Shown here in pieces: positions 43,006-52,156 of a stretch of DNA of 64,000 nt. Every line of letters begins with the position of its first letter. The stretch's first letter is position 1. The DNA lies in contig NZ_CP119754.1 in the NCBI RefSeq assembly GCF_029319185.1, positions 2,170,001 through 2,234,000 on the forward strand, in the 5' to 3' direction. The notes under the pieces were generated by a model that had not been told where the DNA came from, did not search any database, and was given only the letters and a program-made list of their open reading frames with translations. The translations under genes and the position numbers were made by a program. Source of the stretch: Superficieibacter sp. HKU1 (GTDB lineage: Bacteria > Pseudomonadota > Gammaproteobacteria > Enterobacterales > Enterobacteriaceae).

Positions 43006-43301
43006 ATGACCTCATACATTGCTCAAAAGGGGGAACGCGTAAAACGCCGACGAATCCCGAAATTATTTCCTTAGTTTAGCAAAGGCTAAAGGGCACCATT
43101 TTCGCTTTTGTGTCCATGGCATCGCTTTCATCCGGGATGACATGGCTTTCAGCAGGAAAAATTGGCAGAAAATGTTTCATCGTCCGGAAATGCGCGTTTC
43201 ATCTCTCGACGAACCGCGTCAGGGTGCCTATGATGCTGGGGCGACGTTTGCGATGAATGCAGGGCGGCGCTTTGTTTTGGCCTAACGACAGGGGAGAAAA
43301 G

Positions 43302-43571
43302 ATGCGAGCAGCTTTTTTAATCGGATTTGCCGCGATGGTACTTACGGCGTGCAGTAGCAATGAGCCTGTTCAGCAGGCAACGGCGGCGCACGTTGCACCA
43401 GGCATGAAAGCGGCGATGTCCAGTTCAGGCCAGGCAAATTGCGCCATGATTGGCGGTTCGCTTTCCGTTGCTCGCCAGCTTGACGGCTCCAGTTCAGGGA
43501 TGTGCGCTTTGCCCAATGGCAAACGCTGCACCGAGCAGTCGCTTGCCAGCGGCACCTGCGGCAGCTATTAA
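43302..43571 (+). CDS. ydbJ: DUF333 lipoprotein YdbJ
   Basis: An 89-residue lipoprotein starting at 43302 (MRAAFLIGFAAMVLTACSSN) with lipobox LTAC (Cys17) and a GGAG ribosome-binding site. The mature part ends in the DUF333 module: NCAMIGGSLSVARQLDGSSS, MCALPNGKRCTEQSL and a final Cys, so three to four conserved cysteines probably form disulfides in the periplasm. It overlaps hslJ tail to tail by 4 bp, an arrangement conserved in E. coli. Function unknown. Confidence 0.92.
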   Translation: MRAAFLIGFAAMVLTACSSNEPVQQATAAHVAPGMKAAMSSSGQANCAMIGGSLSVARQLDGSSSGMCALPNGKRCTEQSLASGTCGSY

Positions 43572-44005
43572 CTTGCTGAGCTGACGCGTTTAAAGGTCAG
43601 CGTTTGATCGGCTGTCGCCAGCGTTAACTGGTCACCGGTTAAATCCACTTGTGCTCCGGCGCTAAGCATCGCACTTAGCGTGTGATCCAGCGTGTTCAGC
43701 TGCGGATCGCTGCACATCATGCGCGTCATCGCCAGTTCTTTTACCGTCAGCTCACCGGCGGACATTTTGCCTGCGCCGGTGAATCGGTTACACATTGAGC
43801 CTGAAATCTGCACTCTTTCCAGGGCTGTGGTTTTTTCACCGAATGCCAGTTCCAGCGGTTTGTCGCTGGCGTTAACTGGCTCACCGTTTGCGGTTTCCAG
43901 CACAAAACGCTGCTGTTGTAATTTTTCTGCTGTCACCGAGGTGTCTTTATCGGTAACGCAGCCTGCCAGCATTAGCGCGCAAAGCAGCGCAATACTCTTC
44001 TTCAT
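43568..44005 (-). CDS. hslJ: Heat-inducible lipoprotein HslJ
   Basis: A 145-residue lipoprotein (start at 44005, lipobox LAGC, Cys16) with a META domain: FVLETANGEPVNASDKPLEL, then SGSMCNRFTGAGKM and ELAMTRMMCSDPQLNTLDHT. HslJ contributes to novobiocin resistance in E. coli and shows heat-induced synthesis. The two conserved Cys (in SMCNRF and MMCSD) can pair. The start is chosen at MKKSIALL since the upstream in-frame codons are not leader-like. Confidence 0.95.
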   Translation of the reverse strand: MKKSIALLCALMLAGCVTDKDTSVTAEKLQQQRFVLETANGEPVNASDKPLELAFGEKTTALERVQISGSMCNRFTGAGKMSAGELTVKELAMTRMMCSDPQLNTLDHTLSAMLSAGAQVDLTGDQLTLATADQTLTFKRVSSAS

Positions 44006-44153
44006 GGTTCTGTACCTGCATCTTTCTGTAACGTATATCACTGCTATTGTAGGGAGATTACGCGCGAGGTCTTCGGGGTTATTCTGAAAGTGCCCGCCCG
44101 CAGGGGAGCACTGCGGTTGATGAAAAACCAGTTTAGCTATTTAAGCGCCGTTT

Positions 44154-44223
44154 TGCCGGGTGGCGGCTTCGCCTTACCCGGCCTACGCATGTGAGCCTGT
44201 GCAAGCGCAGCGCCGCCAGGCAT
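44154..44223. repeat. REP/BIME-type palindromic repeats
   Basis: TGCCGGGTGGCGGCTTCGCC, then TTACCCGGCCTACGC, is a classical REP unit (palindrome with CGGCCTAC end). It is followed by a second, inverted and degenerate unit (GCGCCGCCAGGCA). It lies between hslJ and the 3' end of ldhA, where such elements stabilise or terminate transcripts. Confidence 0.85.
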
Positions 44224-44233
44224 CATTCCGCGG

Positions 44234-45223
44234 TTACACGAGGGCGTTAGCGCAGGTGTCGTTTTTCTCCAGCTGGCGAAGATTTTCCAGCGTGGTTTCA
44301 GAAATACTGATCAGCGCCTCGGCGGTGAGGAATGCCTGATGCCCGGTAAACAGTACGTTATGACAGGCGGAAAGACGGCGGAACACGTCATCCTGGATCA
44401 CGTCGTTGGACTTATCCTCAAAGAACAGATCGCGCTCGTTCTCATAGACGTCCATACCCAGCGCACCAATTTTCTGTGTTTTCAGCGCGTCAATGGCGGC
44501 CTGGGAATCAATCAGTCCGCCACGGCTGGTGTTGATGATCATTACGCCATTTTTCATTCTGTCGAAAGCGCTTTGATTAAGCAGATGATAATTTTCAGGC
44601 GTCATCGGACAGTGGAGCGAAATCACGTCCGATTGAGAAAGCAGGGTATCCAGATCAACATACTCGGCCCCGATATCCAGCACGGCAGCATTCGGATAGG
44701 GATCCACCGCCAGTAAACGCATGCCGAACCCTTTAAGGATACGCAGCGTTGCCAGGCCGATTTTGCCGGTACCAATAACCCCGGCGGTTTTACCGTGCAT
44801 GGTAAAACCGGTCAGCCCTTCAAGAGAAAAGTTGGCGTCACGGGTGCGCTGATAGGCGCGGTGAATGCGGCGATTGAGGGTCATCATCATGCCGACAGCA
44901 TGTTCTGCCACCGCTTCCGGAGAATAGGCGGGAACGCGGACCACGCGCAATCCCAGCTCTTTCGCCGCATCAAGATCGACGTTATTGAAACCCGCACAGC
45001 GCAGCGCGATAAATTTCACCCCGTGCTTTTTGAGTTCTTCCAGCACCGGACGGCTGGCATCATCGTTAACGAAAATACACACGCCCTCACAGCCATTGGC
45101 CGTTTTTGCGGTTTTTTCCGTCAGCAGGAAATCAAAAAATTCCAGTTCGAAGCCATAAGCGTCATTAACCTGTTGCAGATACTTTTTATCGTACTGTTTG
45201 GTACTGTAGACGGCGAGTTTCAT
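44234..45223 (-). CDS. ldhA: Fermentative D-lactate dehydrogenase LdhA
   Basis: A 329-residue cytoplasmic NADH enzyme that reduces pyruvate to D-lactate during fermentation. It has the Rossmann motif GTGKIGLATLRIL, the NTSRGGLID segment with catalytic Arg, GMDVYENE with the Glu and FTGHQAF with the catalytic His. The length equals E. coli LdhA. It follows hslJ and precedes ydbH as in E. coli, except that a GAF-GGDEF-EAL gene is inserted on its upstream side. Confidence 0.98.
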   Translation of the reverse strand: MKLAVYSTKQYDKKYLQQVNDAYGFELEFFDFLLTEKTAKTANGCEGVCIFVNDDASRPVLEELKKHGVKFIALRCAGFNNVDLDAAKELGLRVVRVPAYSPEAVAEHAVGMMMTLNRRIHRAYQRTRDANFSLEGLTGFTMHGKTAGVIGTGKIGLATLRILKGFGMRLLAVDPYPNAAVLDIGAEYVDLDTLLSQSDVISLHCPMTPENYHLLNQSAFDRMKNGVMIINTSRGGLIDSQAAIDALKTQKIGALGMDVYENERDLFFEDKSNDVIQDDVFRRLSACHNVLFTGHQAFLTAEALISISETTLENLRQLEKNDTCANALV

Positions 45224-45372
45224 AAGACTTTCTCCAATGATTTTCTGCGATCAGATTAACATTTTTAAAATAATCTGACAAATTATAAAAAATAATTGAA
45301 TCGACGGTTTTATCCTTCAATTTTAGTCGAGTCAGCAGAAAAATGGCCGTATACAGGTGGTAACAACTGCCA

Positions 45373-47166
45373 TTAAGGGCGCAATTTGTCCGGCGTTGGG
45401 TTCGCCGCAATCCACGCCGGAATATCCTCCGGCGGCATCGGCATTGCAAAGTAATAACCCTGCGCTTCATCACAGCCAAATGCTTTTAACAGCAGGGCCG
45501 TTTCACGATCTTCCACCCCTTCCGCCAGCACCGTGTAATTCAGCTCTTTAAGCATCACCACCACGTTACGGGCGATAATTCGGCTACCCGGATCGGAAGT
45601 TACCTGGCTTATGAGGGATCGGTCGAGCTTGATAGTATCGACAGGAATACGGCGCAGATAATTAATATTGCTGTTACCGGCACCAAAATCATCGAGCAGA
45701 ATTATGAAGCCGATAGATTTCAAAATATCCAGTTCATTCAGCGCCGCCGGGCTTTCCAGCATTTTCTCAGTTTCCAGGCACTCAAGGCGGATATCCGCAG
45801 GCGTGAGGCCAGCGGCAATAATTTGCCGGGTTAACCTGAGCGAAAAACCGGCGCTGGAGAGATCGCTGACCGTCACGTTAATCGACACCGGGATCTTCAC
45901 GCCGTTTGCCCGCCACACGGCGATCTGGGCCAGCGTTCGCCGGATCACCCACTGCGTAATCTCTGCCATCAGGCTGGTACGCTCTGCGAGGGCAACAATA
46001 ATCGCCGGAGAGATATTGCCAAGCGTCGGGTGCTGCCAGCGCAGCAGCGCTTCAACCCCCTGGATCTCGCCATCGATCAGTGAAATTTTAGGTTGGTACG
46101 CCAGATAAAGCTGTCCTTCGCTTTTTAACGCCTCGCCCAAATCGTAAAGCAGTCTGAACTCCTGATTTCTTTTTTCATCCATCCCCGGATCAAATGCTCT
46201 GACCGGGGCATTCTGACGAATAGCCTCATGCAGGGCGCTGACCGTTTTGCGCAGCACTTCCTGGGCATCCATCACGGCGGGATCGAAAGTGAAATAACCC
46301 ACGTGCATATTCAGCGATATCTCGATATCACCAGTGATTTTGGCTTGCGTTGCCGGAAAGCCCACCGCTTGCTGAATTAATTCGTCGGCCAGATCTTCTT
46401 TCATTAACAGGGCATAACGCGCGGTTGCAAAGGCATAAAGAATAACGGAGGGATCAAGGTCGAGTCTGATGCGCAATAAGGGAGCAAAATTGCGCAGCAT
46501 ATTCTCGACGGCAGCAATGCCCAGATAGCGGGAAAGCTCATAGGTTCGGTTAATATCAATACAGTCGAAAATAATAAGCGTGTAATTACCGACGTTTTTC
46601 ATTCGCGTCAGGCTATTCACTTCTTCAAGCAGGCTTTGCCGGTTGGGCAGGGCGGTCAGGGCATCCATGCGGCCCACTGAATACCACGATTCCAGATAAG
46701 CGCTTGCCAGCGCGGCTAACTGTAAAAATTGCTCGATCTGTTCTGGCGTCGGTACCGCAGGATTGGCATCACAAACGCACAGGGTGCCCAGCACAAAATT
46801 GTCTTTGGTTTTCAATGGGGCAGCAGCATAGAAAGCAATCGCGCCTTCGACCACCAGCGGGTGACGAACAAAGCGTGGGTCGAGACGGGCGTCAGGACAA
46901 ATAACCGGCTGGCAGGTGCCAACGGAATATTTGCACATCGTCTCATCGGCTGGCAGCGTTTCCGGAACCGACGAGAGATTAAAGGCATATTTGATGTATT
47001 GGTACTTATCATCGAAGATGGTGACGAAACAGCCCGAAACGCCGATAAGCTGCCTCGCCAGTTGGGCGAAACCGCCGAGTGTCTGATCCCGCGGCGCACT
47101 TTTTTTGCGCAGCAGTTCGAATGCAGCAAGCTTTTTGGTTTCGTTTTCATTTAACCCAGAGAACAT
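45373..47166 (-). CDS. GAF-GGDEF(degenerate)-EAL c-di-GMP phosphodiesterase
   Basis: A 597-residue soluble protein. Residues about 25-160 form a GAF domain (GVSGCFVTIFDDKYQYIKYA, GTLCVCDA). The middle is a GGDEF fold (DALTALPNRQSL) whose active signature is replaced by ATARYALLMK, so no cyclase activity is expected. The EAL domain is complete: VEALLRW, NVTVSDL, ETEKML, DDFGAGNSN, KLDRS, AEGVED and AQGYYF. It is therefore probably an active phosphodiesterase controlled by a ligand of the GAF domain. I recall no gene at this position in E. coli K-12, so it is a lineage-specific insertion beside ldhA. Confidence 0.92.
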   Translation of the reverse strand: MFSGLNENETKKLAAFELLRKKSAPRDQTLGGFAQLARQLIGVSGCFVTIFDDKYQYIKYAFNLSSVPETLPADETMCKYSVGTCQPVICPDARLDPRFVRHPLVVEGAIAFYAAAPLKTKDNFVLGTLCVCDANPAVPTPEQIEQFLQLAALASAYLESWYSVGRMDALTALPNRQSLLEEVNSLTRMKNVGNYTLIIFDCIDINRTYELSRYLGIAAVENMLRNFAPLLRIRLDLDPSVILYAFATARYALLMKEDLADELIQQAVGFPATQAKITGDIEISLNMHVGYFTFDPAVMDAQEVLRKTVSALHEAIRQNAPVRAFDPGMDEKRNQEFRLLYDLGEALKSEGQLYLAYQPKISLIDGEIQGVEALLRWQHPTLGNISPAIIVALAERTSLMAEITQWVIRRTLAQIAVWRANGVKIPVSINVTVSDLSSAGFSLRLTRQIIAAGLTPADIRLECLETEKMLESPAALNELDILKSIGFIILLDDFGAGNSNINYLRRIPVDTIKLDRSLISQVTSDPGSRIIARNVVVMLKELNYTVLAEGVEDRETALLLKAFGCDEAQGYYFAMPMPPEDIPAWIAANPTPDKLRP

Positions 47167-47446
47167 GCATTGCTCCTGCGCGAAGGATAAACCCTCTTTT
47201 TGCCGTCACCCGTCAGGCTTTATTAACAAAATAATGACATAAAAACCACATTTACGCTGATGTAATGGTCTTTATTTCTATAAAGCCGGGCCGAACACAA
47301 ATTAAGCCAGACGCCAAAAGCCGCATATACTCAATATTCAGCAGCAGGGTAACCGCCGTGCTTACGGGTTCATCTCATTGGCTATACGTGTCACAATGCG
47401 CCAATACTGGACGACAAAACGCGAATAATCAGGATATTAATTGCCC

Positions 47447-50059
47447 ATGAAGGGTAGGTATAAAGCAGCACTTGCGCTCCTCTTACTCATTATACTTCTG
47501 CCCCTCGCGCTGGTAATGACGCTTGGCTGGTGGGTTCCGAAGCTGGCAGGCATCTGGCTACCGGCCGGGACGCGCATTGCGCTTGAAGGCCCGCCTGAGC
47601 TCTCCTTACACGCGCTGCGCATCCCCGATCTGCGCTATATCGTCGCGGATTGCGAACTGGCGCACCTCCGTCAGGGTGAGTTAACCCATCCCAGTCGCTG
47701 GCGTCTTAACATCGGTGAACTGGCAATCAACTCCGCCTGCCTGAGCAAACTCCCGCAGGCGGAACAGTCCGCAGCGGCACCCCGAACGCTGGCGCAATGG
47801 CAGTCGTTGCTGCCTTATAGCTGGGTAACGATCGATCGCCTGACGCTGTCACCCTGGCAGCAGTGGCAGGGTAAACTCGCCCTTGATATCACGCCGCGAA
47901 AACAGACTGTGCGTTATCAGGGAGAGAACATTACCCTCTCAGCGCAATTGCAGGGCCAGGCGCTGGTGGTTGATGAATTTGCGCTGCAGCTTCTCGCCGA
48001 TCGACCACCGATCGCGCTTAGCGGGCAGTTTGTGATGCCGCTGGTGCCGGATGGCCTGCCGGTAGAAGGGCAGACGCGTACGACCTTACACATCCCTGGC
48101 ATCGCCTCTCCGGTTGACGTCGAATTAGCGTGGCGTGAAGGAGAAGGGCAGCTTATCGCCCTTGACCGTGAAACAGGCGAGCCGCTTCTCGACCTTCCGT
48201 GGCAGCTAACGCCCCGGCGCTTCACTATCAGCGACGGTCGCTGGAGCTGGCCGTATCAGGGCTTTCCGCTCAGCGGGCGACTGGGCGTCAACGTTGACGG
48301 CTGGAAACAGGGACTGGATAACGCGCTCATTAGTGGACGGATAAACGTGATCACCACGGGTAAAGCCGGGAAAGGTAACGCGGTACTGAATTTTGGACCG
48401 GGGAAACTGGATCCCGCTGCCAGCGATATGCCGATGCAGCTCACCGGCGAGGCAAAGCATGACGATCTGATTTTCTACGCCGTGCTTCCGGCACACCTCC
48501 GCGGGTGGCTGGACGATCCGCAGCTGGCCTTTATGCCGGGTGCGCTGTTGCGCTCGCATGGGCGGGTAATTGAATCGCTTAATCTGGATGAAATTCGCTG
48601 GCCGCTGGCGGGCGTTACGCTTTCCCGGCGTGGCGTCGATGGCCGACTTCAGGCGATCCTGAGGGCCCATGAGCAACAAATGGGGGGCTTCCTGCTGCAC
48701 CTGGATGGCAAAGCGCAGAATTTTCTGCCGGATAACGGCCTCTGGCAGTGGCGCTACTGGGGTGAGGGCGACTTTACGCCAATGCAGGCGCGCTGGGATG
48801 TTGCCGGAACCGGCGAGTGGCGGGATCAGCGCATTACCCTGAATACGCTTTCCACGGGGTTTAATCAGTTACGCTACGGCACCATGCAGATGCGTCAACC
48901 GCGTCTCACGCTGGATAAACCTGTCGTCTGGCGGCGTGATCCACAGCATCCACAGTTCAGCGGGGCGCTGACCCTGGAAGCGGGACAAACCACCTTCAGC
49001 GGCGGCAGCGTTTTGCCATCCTCCGTTCTCAACTTTAGCGTGGAAGGCAGCGACCCGACGTTATTCCAGTTTAAAGGCGATCTGCATGCGCAGGCCATTG
49101 GCCCGGTGCGGGTTAACGGGCGCTGGGACGGGGAACGGCTGCGTGGACAGGCGTGGTGGCCGAAGCAGTCGTTGACCGTTTTTCAGCCGCTGCTGCCGCC
49201 GGACTGGAAACTGGATCTCCGCGAGGGAGAGCTATATGCACAAATTGCGTTTTCTGCCGCGGCCGATCAGGGATTCACCGCAGGCGGACACGGCGTAGTC
49301 AAAGGCGGTAGCGCGTGGCTGCCGGATAATAAAATCAACGGCGTCGATTTTATTTTGCCGTTCCGCTATGGCAACGGTAACTGGCAACTCGGCACGCATG
49401 GACCGGTATCGCTGCATATCGCGGAGATCGAAAACCAGGTCACGGCGACAAACTTCACCGCCAGTTTACAGGGGCGCTGGCCGTGGAGTGAAACCGATCC
49501 GCTGATCTTAAGCGATGTCAGCGTCGATGTGCTGGGAGGCAAAATTACCCTGCTGCAATTGCGAATGCCGCAGCACGATCCGGCGCTACTGCGGGTGCAG
49601 AATATCTCTTCCAGCGAACTGATTAGCGCCATTAATCCAAAACAATTTACGATGTCCGGCCCGGTGAGCGGCGCGCTGCCGTTGTGGCTGAATAATGAAA
49701 AATGGATCATTAAAGACGGCTGGTTAACCAATCCCGGCCCGCTAACGTTGCGTATTGATAAAGACACGGCGGATGCGATTGTCAACGATAACATGGCGGC
49801 TGGCGCGGCGATTAACTGGCTGCGCTATATCGAAATATCCCGTTCGTGGACCAAAATTAACGTCGATAATCTGGGATTACTCACGCTTCAGGCAGCAATT
49901 AGCGGTCTGAGCCGCGTTGAAGGAAAAAGTAATGCTATCACTCTACACTATAGCCACCAGGAGAATATTTTTACCCTGTGGCGTAGTCTGCGCTTCGGCG
50001 ATAATTTACAGTCATGGCTTGAAAAGAATGCGACGCTGTCAGATAAAAAAGGAAAATGA
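47447..50059 (+). CDS. ydbH: AsmA-like intermembrane lipid-transport protein YdbH
   Basis: An 870-residue protein anchored in the inner membrane by one N-terminal helix (residues about 6-26). The rest is a periplasmic beta-taco built of repeated groove strands, with DUF3971-type segments and the conserved SGALPLWLNNEKWI and AAGAAINWLRY blocks near the end. It aligns with E. coli YdbH along its length. YdbH, TamB and YhdP act redundantly to carry phospholipids to the outer membrane. The ATG at 47447 is taken instead of a TTG two codons upstream. It overlaps or abuts ynbE. Confidence 0.96.
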   Translation: MKGRYKAALALLLLIILLPLALVMTLGWWVPKLAGIWLPAGTRIALEGPPELSLHALRIPDLRYIVADCELAHLRQGELTHPSRWRLNIGELAINSACLSKLPQAEQSAAAPRTLAQWQSLLPYSWVTIDRLTLSPWQQWQGKLALDITPRKQTVRYQGENITLSAQLQGQALVVDEFALQLLADRPPIALSGQFVMPLVPDGLPVEGQTRTTLHIPGIASPVDVELAWREGEGQLIALDRETGEPLLDLPWQLTPRRFTISDGRWSWPYQGFPLSGRLGVNVDGWKQGLDNALISGRINVITTGKAGKGNAVLNFGPGKLDPAASDMPMQLTGEAKHDDLIFYAVLPAHLRGWLDDPQLAFMPGALLRSHGRVIESLNLDEIRWPLAGVTLSRRGVDGRLQAILRAHEQQMGGFLLHLDGKAQNFLPDNGLWQWRYWGEGDFTPMQARWDVAGTGEWRDQRITLNTLSTGFNQLRYGTMQMRQPRLTLDKPVVWRRDPQHPQFSGALTLEAGQTTFSGGSVLPSSVLNFSVEGSDPTLFQFKGDLHAQAIGPVRVNGRWDGERLRGQAWWPKQSLTVFQPLLPPDWKLDLREGELYAQIAFSAAADQGFTAGGHGVVKGGSAWLPDNKINGVDFILPFRYGNGNWQLGTHGPVSLHIAEIENQVTATNFTASLQGRWPWSETDPLILSDVSVDVLGGKITLLQLRMPQHDPALLRVQNISSSELISAINPKQFTMSGPVSGALPLWLNNEKWIIKDGWLTNPGPLTLRIDKDTADAIVNDNMAAGAAINWLRYIEISRSWTKINVDNLGLLTLQAAISGLSRVEGKSNAITLHYSHQENIFTLWRSLRFGDNLQSWLEKNATLSDKKGK

Positions 50060-50064
50060 GGAAC

Positions 50065-50259
50065 ATGATGAAAACTGCGATCGCGTTATTACCGCTACTG
50101 GCCGTCACCCTGTTAACCGGCTGCACCCCACGCATTGAAGTGGCAGCACCTGAAGCGCCGATAACGATCAACATGAATGTCAAAATTGAACATGAAATTC
50201 ATATAAAGGTAGATAAAGACGTCGAAACGCTTCTGAAGTCACGCAGCGATCTGTTCTGA
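50065..50259 (+). CDS. ynbE: Outer-membrane lipoprotein YnbE
   Basis: A 64-residue lipoprotein with lipobox LTGC. The mature part PRIEVAAPEAPITINMNVKI, EHEIHIKVDKDVETLL and a final RSDLF matches E. coli YnbE closely. In E. coli YnbE multimerises by beta-strand stacking and completes the YdbH bridge to the outer membrane. The start is 6 bp after the ydbH stop, so the two are translationally coupled. The GAGG before ATGATG supports the start at 50065; 50068 is an alternative. Confidence 0.93.
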   Translation: MMKTAIALLPLLAVTLLTGCTPRIEVAAPEAPITINMNVKIEHEIHIKVDKDVETLLKSRSDLF

Positions 50260-50266
50260 GGTAATA

Positions 50267-50590
50267 ATGAAAAAATCGTTAATATTGCCGCTTCTGGCGC
50301 TGAGTCTGATAAGCCCCCGCGTTTTTGCGCTCAGTCTCAACGACGCGCGCAGCGAGGGGCGGGTCGGTGAGACCTTGAGCGGTTATATTGCGCCGCTGCG
50401 TCAGGACACCGATACTCTGGCGCTGGTGAAGCAGATCAATCAGGCGCGCAGCGAGAGTTATCAACGTCTGGCAGAGGCCAACAATTTGCCGGTCGATGAG
50501 GTGGCAAAAATGGCCGGGCAAAAACTGGTTGAGCGCGCGTCGCCTGGCGAGTATGTTCAGGGCATCAACGGGAAGTGGTTACAAAAATAG
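50267..50590 (+). CDS. ydbL: Periplasmic YdbL (DUF1318)
   Basis: A 107-residue protein with a signal peptide (cleavage near RVFA/LSL). The mature part SLNDARSEGRVGETLSGYIA and the ending YVQGINGKWLQK are typical of DUF1318. It begins 7 bp after ynbE. In E. coli YdbL helps control the assembly of YdbH with YnbE and prevents uncontrolled YnbE multimers. It is the third gene of ydbH-ynbE-ydbL and is followed by ynbA after only 42 bp on the same strand. Confidence 0.94.
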   Translation: MKKSLILPLLALSLISPRVFALSLNDARSEGRVGETLSGYIAPLRQDTDTLALVKQINQARSESYQRLAEANNLPVDEVAKMAGQKLVERASPGEYVQGINGKWLQK

Positions 50591-50632
50591 TGTGCTCTTA
50601 TTCTGTAGTTAATCATGTTCAGGGAGAAGGTC

Positions 50633-51235
50633 ATGATAACGCTTTACGATATAAAACCCCGCTTTCAGGCGCTACTCCGGCCATTGTTACATCGCTTACA
50701 TACCATGGGGATCAGCGCTAATCAAATCACGCTCTTCGCGCTGGCGCTGTCTGTTATAACGGGCCTGTTTCTGGCAATCGTGCGCGAGCCGTTCTGGTTT
50801 ATCGTATTACCGGTCGTGTTGTTTATTCGTATGGCGCTTAATGCGCTTGATGGAATGATGGCGCGGGAATACCACCAGCAAACGAGGCTGGGCGCTATCC
50901 TCAACGAAACGGGCGATGTGCTGTCGGATATTGCGCTTTATCTGCCGTTTATTTTCCTGCCGCACAGCAATGTGCCGCTGATCCTGACGATGCTGTTTTT
51001 CACGGTAATGAGCGAATTTTGCGGCGTCCTCGCGCAAACCATTAACGCGGTGCGCAGCTATGCCGGGCCATTTGGCAAAAGCGACAGAGCCCTGGTATTT
51101 GGTGGCTGGGGACTGGTAATCGCGCTGTGGCCACAGTTCAGTGCCTGGAATAATGTCGTGTGGGGCGCAGCGACGCTGTTACTTCTCTGGACGGCGATCA
51201 ACCGCTGCCGTTCGGTATTGCGGGAGCCAAACTGA
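50633..51235 (+). CDS. ynbA: CDP-alcohol phosphatidyltransferase YnbA
   Basis: A 200-residue inner-membrane enzyme with about six helices. The signature is DGMMAR, eight residues, then GAILNETGD. Compared with the canonical DGxxAR-x8-GxxxDxxxD, the third Asp is replaced by Asn, as also seen in my memory of E. coli YnbA. These enzymes transfer a phosphatidyl group from CDP-diacylglycerol to an alcohol such as glycerol phosphate, serine or inositol. The acceptor alcohol is unknown. The start at 50633 (MITLYDI) follows AGGGAGAAGG. It overlaps ynbB by one base (TGATG). Confidence 0.94.
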   Translation: MITLYDIKPRFQALLRPLLHRLHTMGISANQITLFALALSVITGLFLAIVREPFWFIVLPVVLFIRMALNALDGMMAREYHQQTRLGAILNETGDVLSDIALYLPFIFLPHSNVPLILTMLFFTVMSEFCGVLAQTINAVRSYAGPFGKSDRALVFGGWGLVIALWPQFSAWNNVVWGAATLLLLWTAINRCRSVLREPN

Positions 51236-52152
51236 TGCCGCTACTGTTTACCGCGCTGGCGGTGATTTTCTCGCTGCTTATCGTTGCCTCGCTCATTAAT
51301 TGGCTACTGGTCTGGCGTCGGCCGGAAAAAGACTGGCGTGAGCTCACCCTGCGTATTCGCACCTGGTGGGTGATTATTCTCTTTTTCTCACTGGCGATGA
51401 TAAGTCCTCGCTGGCTGGCCCTGACGCTGTTCGCGCTGGTCAGCTTTCTGGCCTTAAAAGAATTTTTAACCCTCATTCCTTCCCGGCGCTCCGACCGGAT
51501 GCCGCTGCTGTGGATGTTTTTGTCTATTCCGCTGAACTACTGGCTGATTGGCTGCAACTGGTACGGGATGTTTATCATTTTCATCCCGGTGTACGCCTTC
51601 CTGTTCCTGCCCGCGCGAATGGTTCTGACCGGCAATACCGAGGGCTTTTTGCGCACCGCTTCCCAGCATCACTGGGCGTTAATGACCACCGTATTTGCGT
51701 TCGGTCATGTGAGTTATCTGCTGGTATTGCCCAACGATAGCGCGCACACCGGGGCCTTACTGGTGCTGTTTCTGGTCGGCTTAACCGAATTTAACGACAT
51801 TGCCCAATATCTGTGGGGTAAATCCCTGGGGCGCATTAAAGTCACGCCTCGCGTAAGCCCGAATAAAACCCTTGCCGGACTGATTGGCGGCGTTGCCAGC
51901 ACCGCAGTCATTGCCCTGTTCCTCGGCCCGCTGATGACGCCGATGAGCTGGTGGATGGCACTGGCGGCCGGCCTTATCATTGGTATCACCGGTTTTTGCG
52001 GCGACATTGTGATGTCGGCAGTAAAACGTGATATTGGCGTCAAAGACAGCGGCACGCTGCTGCCAGGGCACGGCGGCATTCTGGATCGGCTGGATTCGTT
52101 GATCTTTACCGCGCCGGTATTCTTCCATTTCATCCGTTATTTTTATTATTAA
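51235..52152 (+). CDS. ynbB: CDP-diglyceride-synthase-like protein YnbB
   Basis: A 305-residue polytopic inner-membrane protein of the CdsA family. The C-terminal signature is visible as SAVKRDIGVKDSGTLLPGHG, then GGILDRLDSL, which carries the metal-binding Asp residues. CdsA-like enzymes make CDP-diacylglycerol from phosphatidic acid and CTP. Its product would be the substrate of YnbA, encoded directly upstream with a one-base overlap. The housekeeping CdsA is encoded elsewhere, so this is a second, dedicated activity. Confidence 0.94.
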   Translation: MPLLFTALAVIFSLLIVASLINWLLVWRRPEKDWRELTLRIRTWWVIILFFSLAMISPRWLALTLFALVSFLALKEFLTLIPSRRSDRMPLLWMFLSIPLNYWLIGCNWYGMFIIFIPVYAFLFLPARMVLTGNTEGFLRTASQHHWALMTTVFAFGHVSYLLVLPNDSAHTGALLVLFLVGLTEFNDIAQYLWGKSLGRIKVTPRVSPNKTLAGLIGGVASTAVIALFLGPLMTPMSWWMALAAGLIIGITGFCGDIVMSAVKRDIGVKDSGTLLPGHGGILDRLDSLIFTAPVFFHFIRYFYY

Positions 52153-52156
52153 GCCT

